This document shows, one piece after another, positions 63,360 to 64,000 of a stretch of 64,000 nucleotides of DNA; position 1 is the stretch's first letter; each line of letters opens with the position of its first letter. The DNA is from Flagellimonas pelagia (GTDB lineage: Bacteria; Bacteroidota; Bacteroidia; Flavobacteriales; Flavobacteriaceae), in contig NZ_QXFI01000036.1 in assembly GCF_003584135.1 (NCBI RefSeq), positions 486,495 through 550,494 on the forward strand, read 5' to 3'. A program made the translations under genes and the position numbers. Under the pieces are notes generated by a model, which ran no database searches, was not told the origin of the DNA, and saw only the letters and a program-made list of their open reading frames with translations.

Positions 63360-64000
63360 TTATTCAATATTTTCCGTTATTTCCACATCTCTTTCACCTG
63401 AAGAGGCTATTGGTTTTTTGTGCCAATAAGAGGCGAGTATGGAACCCGTTATATTCATTAAGGGTCCAAAAACTGCCGGGGCCAAGCCCATTGTCGCTAT
63501 TTTTCCAAGTGAATTGGCAATACCCGATGCCAGTCCCCCATTCTGCATGCCTACCTCAATAGCTATGGTCCTTGCATCTCTTTCCGGCATTCGTACCAAG
63601 CGGGCAAAGCCATAGCCAAGGAAGTACCCAAAAAGATTGTGAATCAGCACCAAAACGATCAAAACACCTCCAATATCCAAGAGACTGTCCCTGCCCGCTG
63701 CGGTTATCACCACAATGATCAAACCAATACCTGCCATGGAAACCAAAGGCATTGCCTTGTCCAGCCATTGGGTTTTCTTTCCCAACAATTTGTTGAACAA
63801 AAGTCCCAATCCGATTGGAAGAATGATCATTTTCACTATACTCCACATCATACTGAGCACGTCTATTTCCACAAACTCCCCAGCCAACAATTTCATCAAT
63901 AATGGAGTGACAAAAGGGGCAAGAAGCGTTGCAATGGATGTAATGGTGATGGACAATGCTAAATTGGCATTAGCCAAATAAGCCATTACATTTGAAGCTA
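63360..64000 (-). CDS. bile acid:sodium symporter-family (BASS) transporter, 5' end outside window
   Basis: At least 213 residues of a membrane transporter; the frame stays open to the window edge, and the ATG at 63986 is internal, since ASNVMAYLANANLALS is a conserved mid-protein BASS motif. Later segments include membrane helices (MIILPIGLGLLFNKLLG, GIGLIIVVITAAG) and the family motif AIEVGMQNGGLASGIA. BASS proteins couple Na+ to uptake of bile acids, 2-keto acids or other organic anions; beside a KDG kinase a sugar acid is possible. Roughly the first third is missing. Confidence 0.88.
   Translation of the reverse strand, partial: ASNVMAYLANANLALSITITSIATLLAPFVTPLLMKLLAGEFVEIDVLSMMWSIVKMIILPIGLGLLFNKLLGKKTQWLDKAMPLVSMAGIGLIIVVITAAGRDSLLDIGGVLIVLVLIHNLFGYFLGYGFARLVRMPERDARTIAIEVGMQNGGLASGIANSLGKIATMGLAPAVFGPLMNITGSILASYWHKKPIASSGERDVEITENIE

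Overview
The window reads as chromosomal DNA of a marine Flavobacteriaceae bacterium (Bacteroidota), most like the Muricauda/Flagellimonas group. The reasons are two SusC/SusD pairs, a polysaccharide utilization locus (PUL), Bacteroidota-type -7 promoter boxes (TAnnTTTG), very short intergenic gaps, no obvious Shine-Dalgarno sites, and moderate GC content (judged by eye). The genus is inference. No rRNA, tRNA, IS element or CRISPR array was recognised.

Layout. (1) 0.1-3.1 kb: PadR regulator, PspC membrane protein and DUF2807 lipoprotein, a probable envelope-stress unit. (2) 3.2-9.9 kb: dipeptide epimerase and a BioF-like PLP enzyme, convergent with an isolated SusC/SusD pair. (3) 10-21 kb: lipocalin-like protein, thioredoxin reductase, a retropepsin-like/RimK fusion with an RMD1 protein, VOC and Nudix genes, a polyamine pair (arginine decarboxylase plus deoxyhypusine synthase-like) and a two-subunit molybdenum hydroxylase. 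(4) 21.5-41.6 kb: a PUL on the minus strand. Its order of transcription is one-component propeller/LuxR regulator, SusC, SusD, triple-LamG lipoprotein, two glucoamylase-like (GH144-type) enzymes, esterase, GH43, GH3, sulfatase and an EEP-family phosphohydrolase. A beta-1,2-glucan-type substrate is the best guess. (5) 42-49 kb: outer-membrane protein plus PAP2/vanadium-haloperoxidase-like lipoprotein, then an alkylation-repair operon (WYL regulator, Ada without its N-terminal domain, 2OG-Fe(II) oxygenase, stand-alone Ada metal-binding domain, AlkB). A DinB gene and a small partner are divergent from it. (6) 49-52 kb: a large BNR-propeller protein. (7) 52.4-61.5 kb: a secreted-peptide locus. (8) 62.2-64 kb: KDG-type sugar kinase and a truncated BASS transporter.

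The most interesting region is 52.4-57.4 kb. A 62-residue precursor has a double-glycine leader and a 38-residue core with six cysteines. It lies between a C39-peptidase ABC exporter with a short HlyD adaptor (downstream) and a membrane VKOR-thioredoxin fusion (upstream). The fusion carries an N-terminal C39-like domain that lacks the catalytic residues. I infer that the core is oxidised to a three-disulfide peptide, cleaved after Gly-Gly and exported, and that the dead C39 domain may hold the leader near the oxidase. A hairpin between precursor and exporter genes, and symmetric elements before the precursor, may set expression. Further upstream are a lipocalin-like lipoprotein and two TonB-plug proteins without barrels, whose link to the peptide is open.

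Other points of note are two copies of TGACA-N6-TGTCA between the divergent WYL regulator and DinB genes, loss of the expected catalytic lysine in the deoxyhypusine synthase-like enzyme, and the split Ada arrangement.
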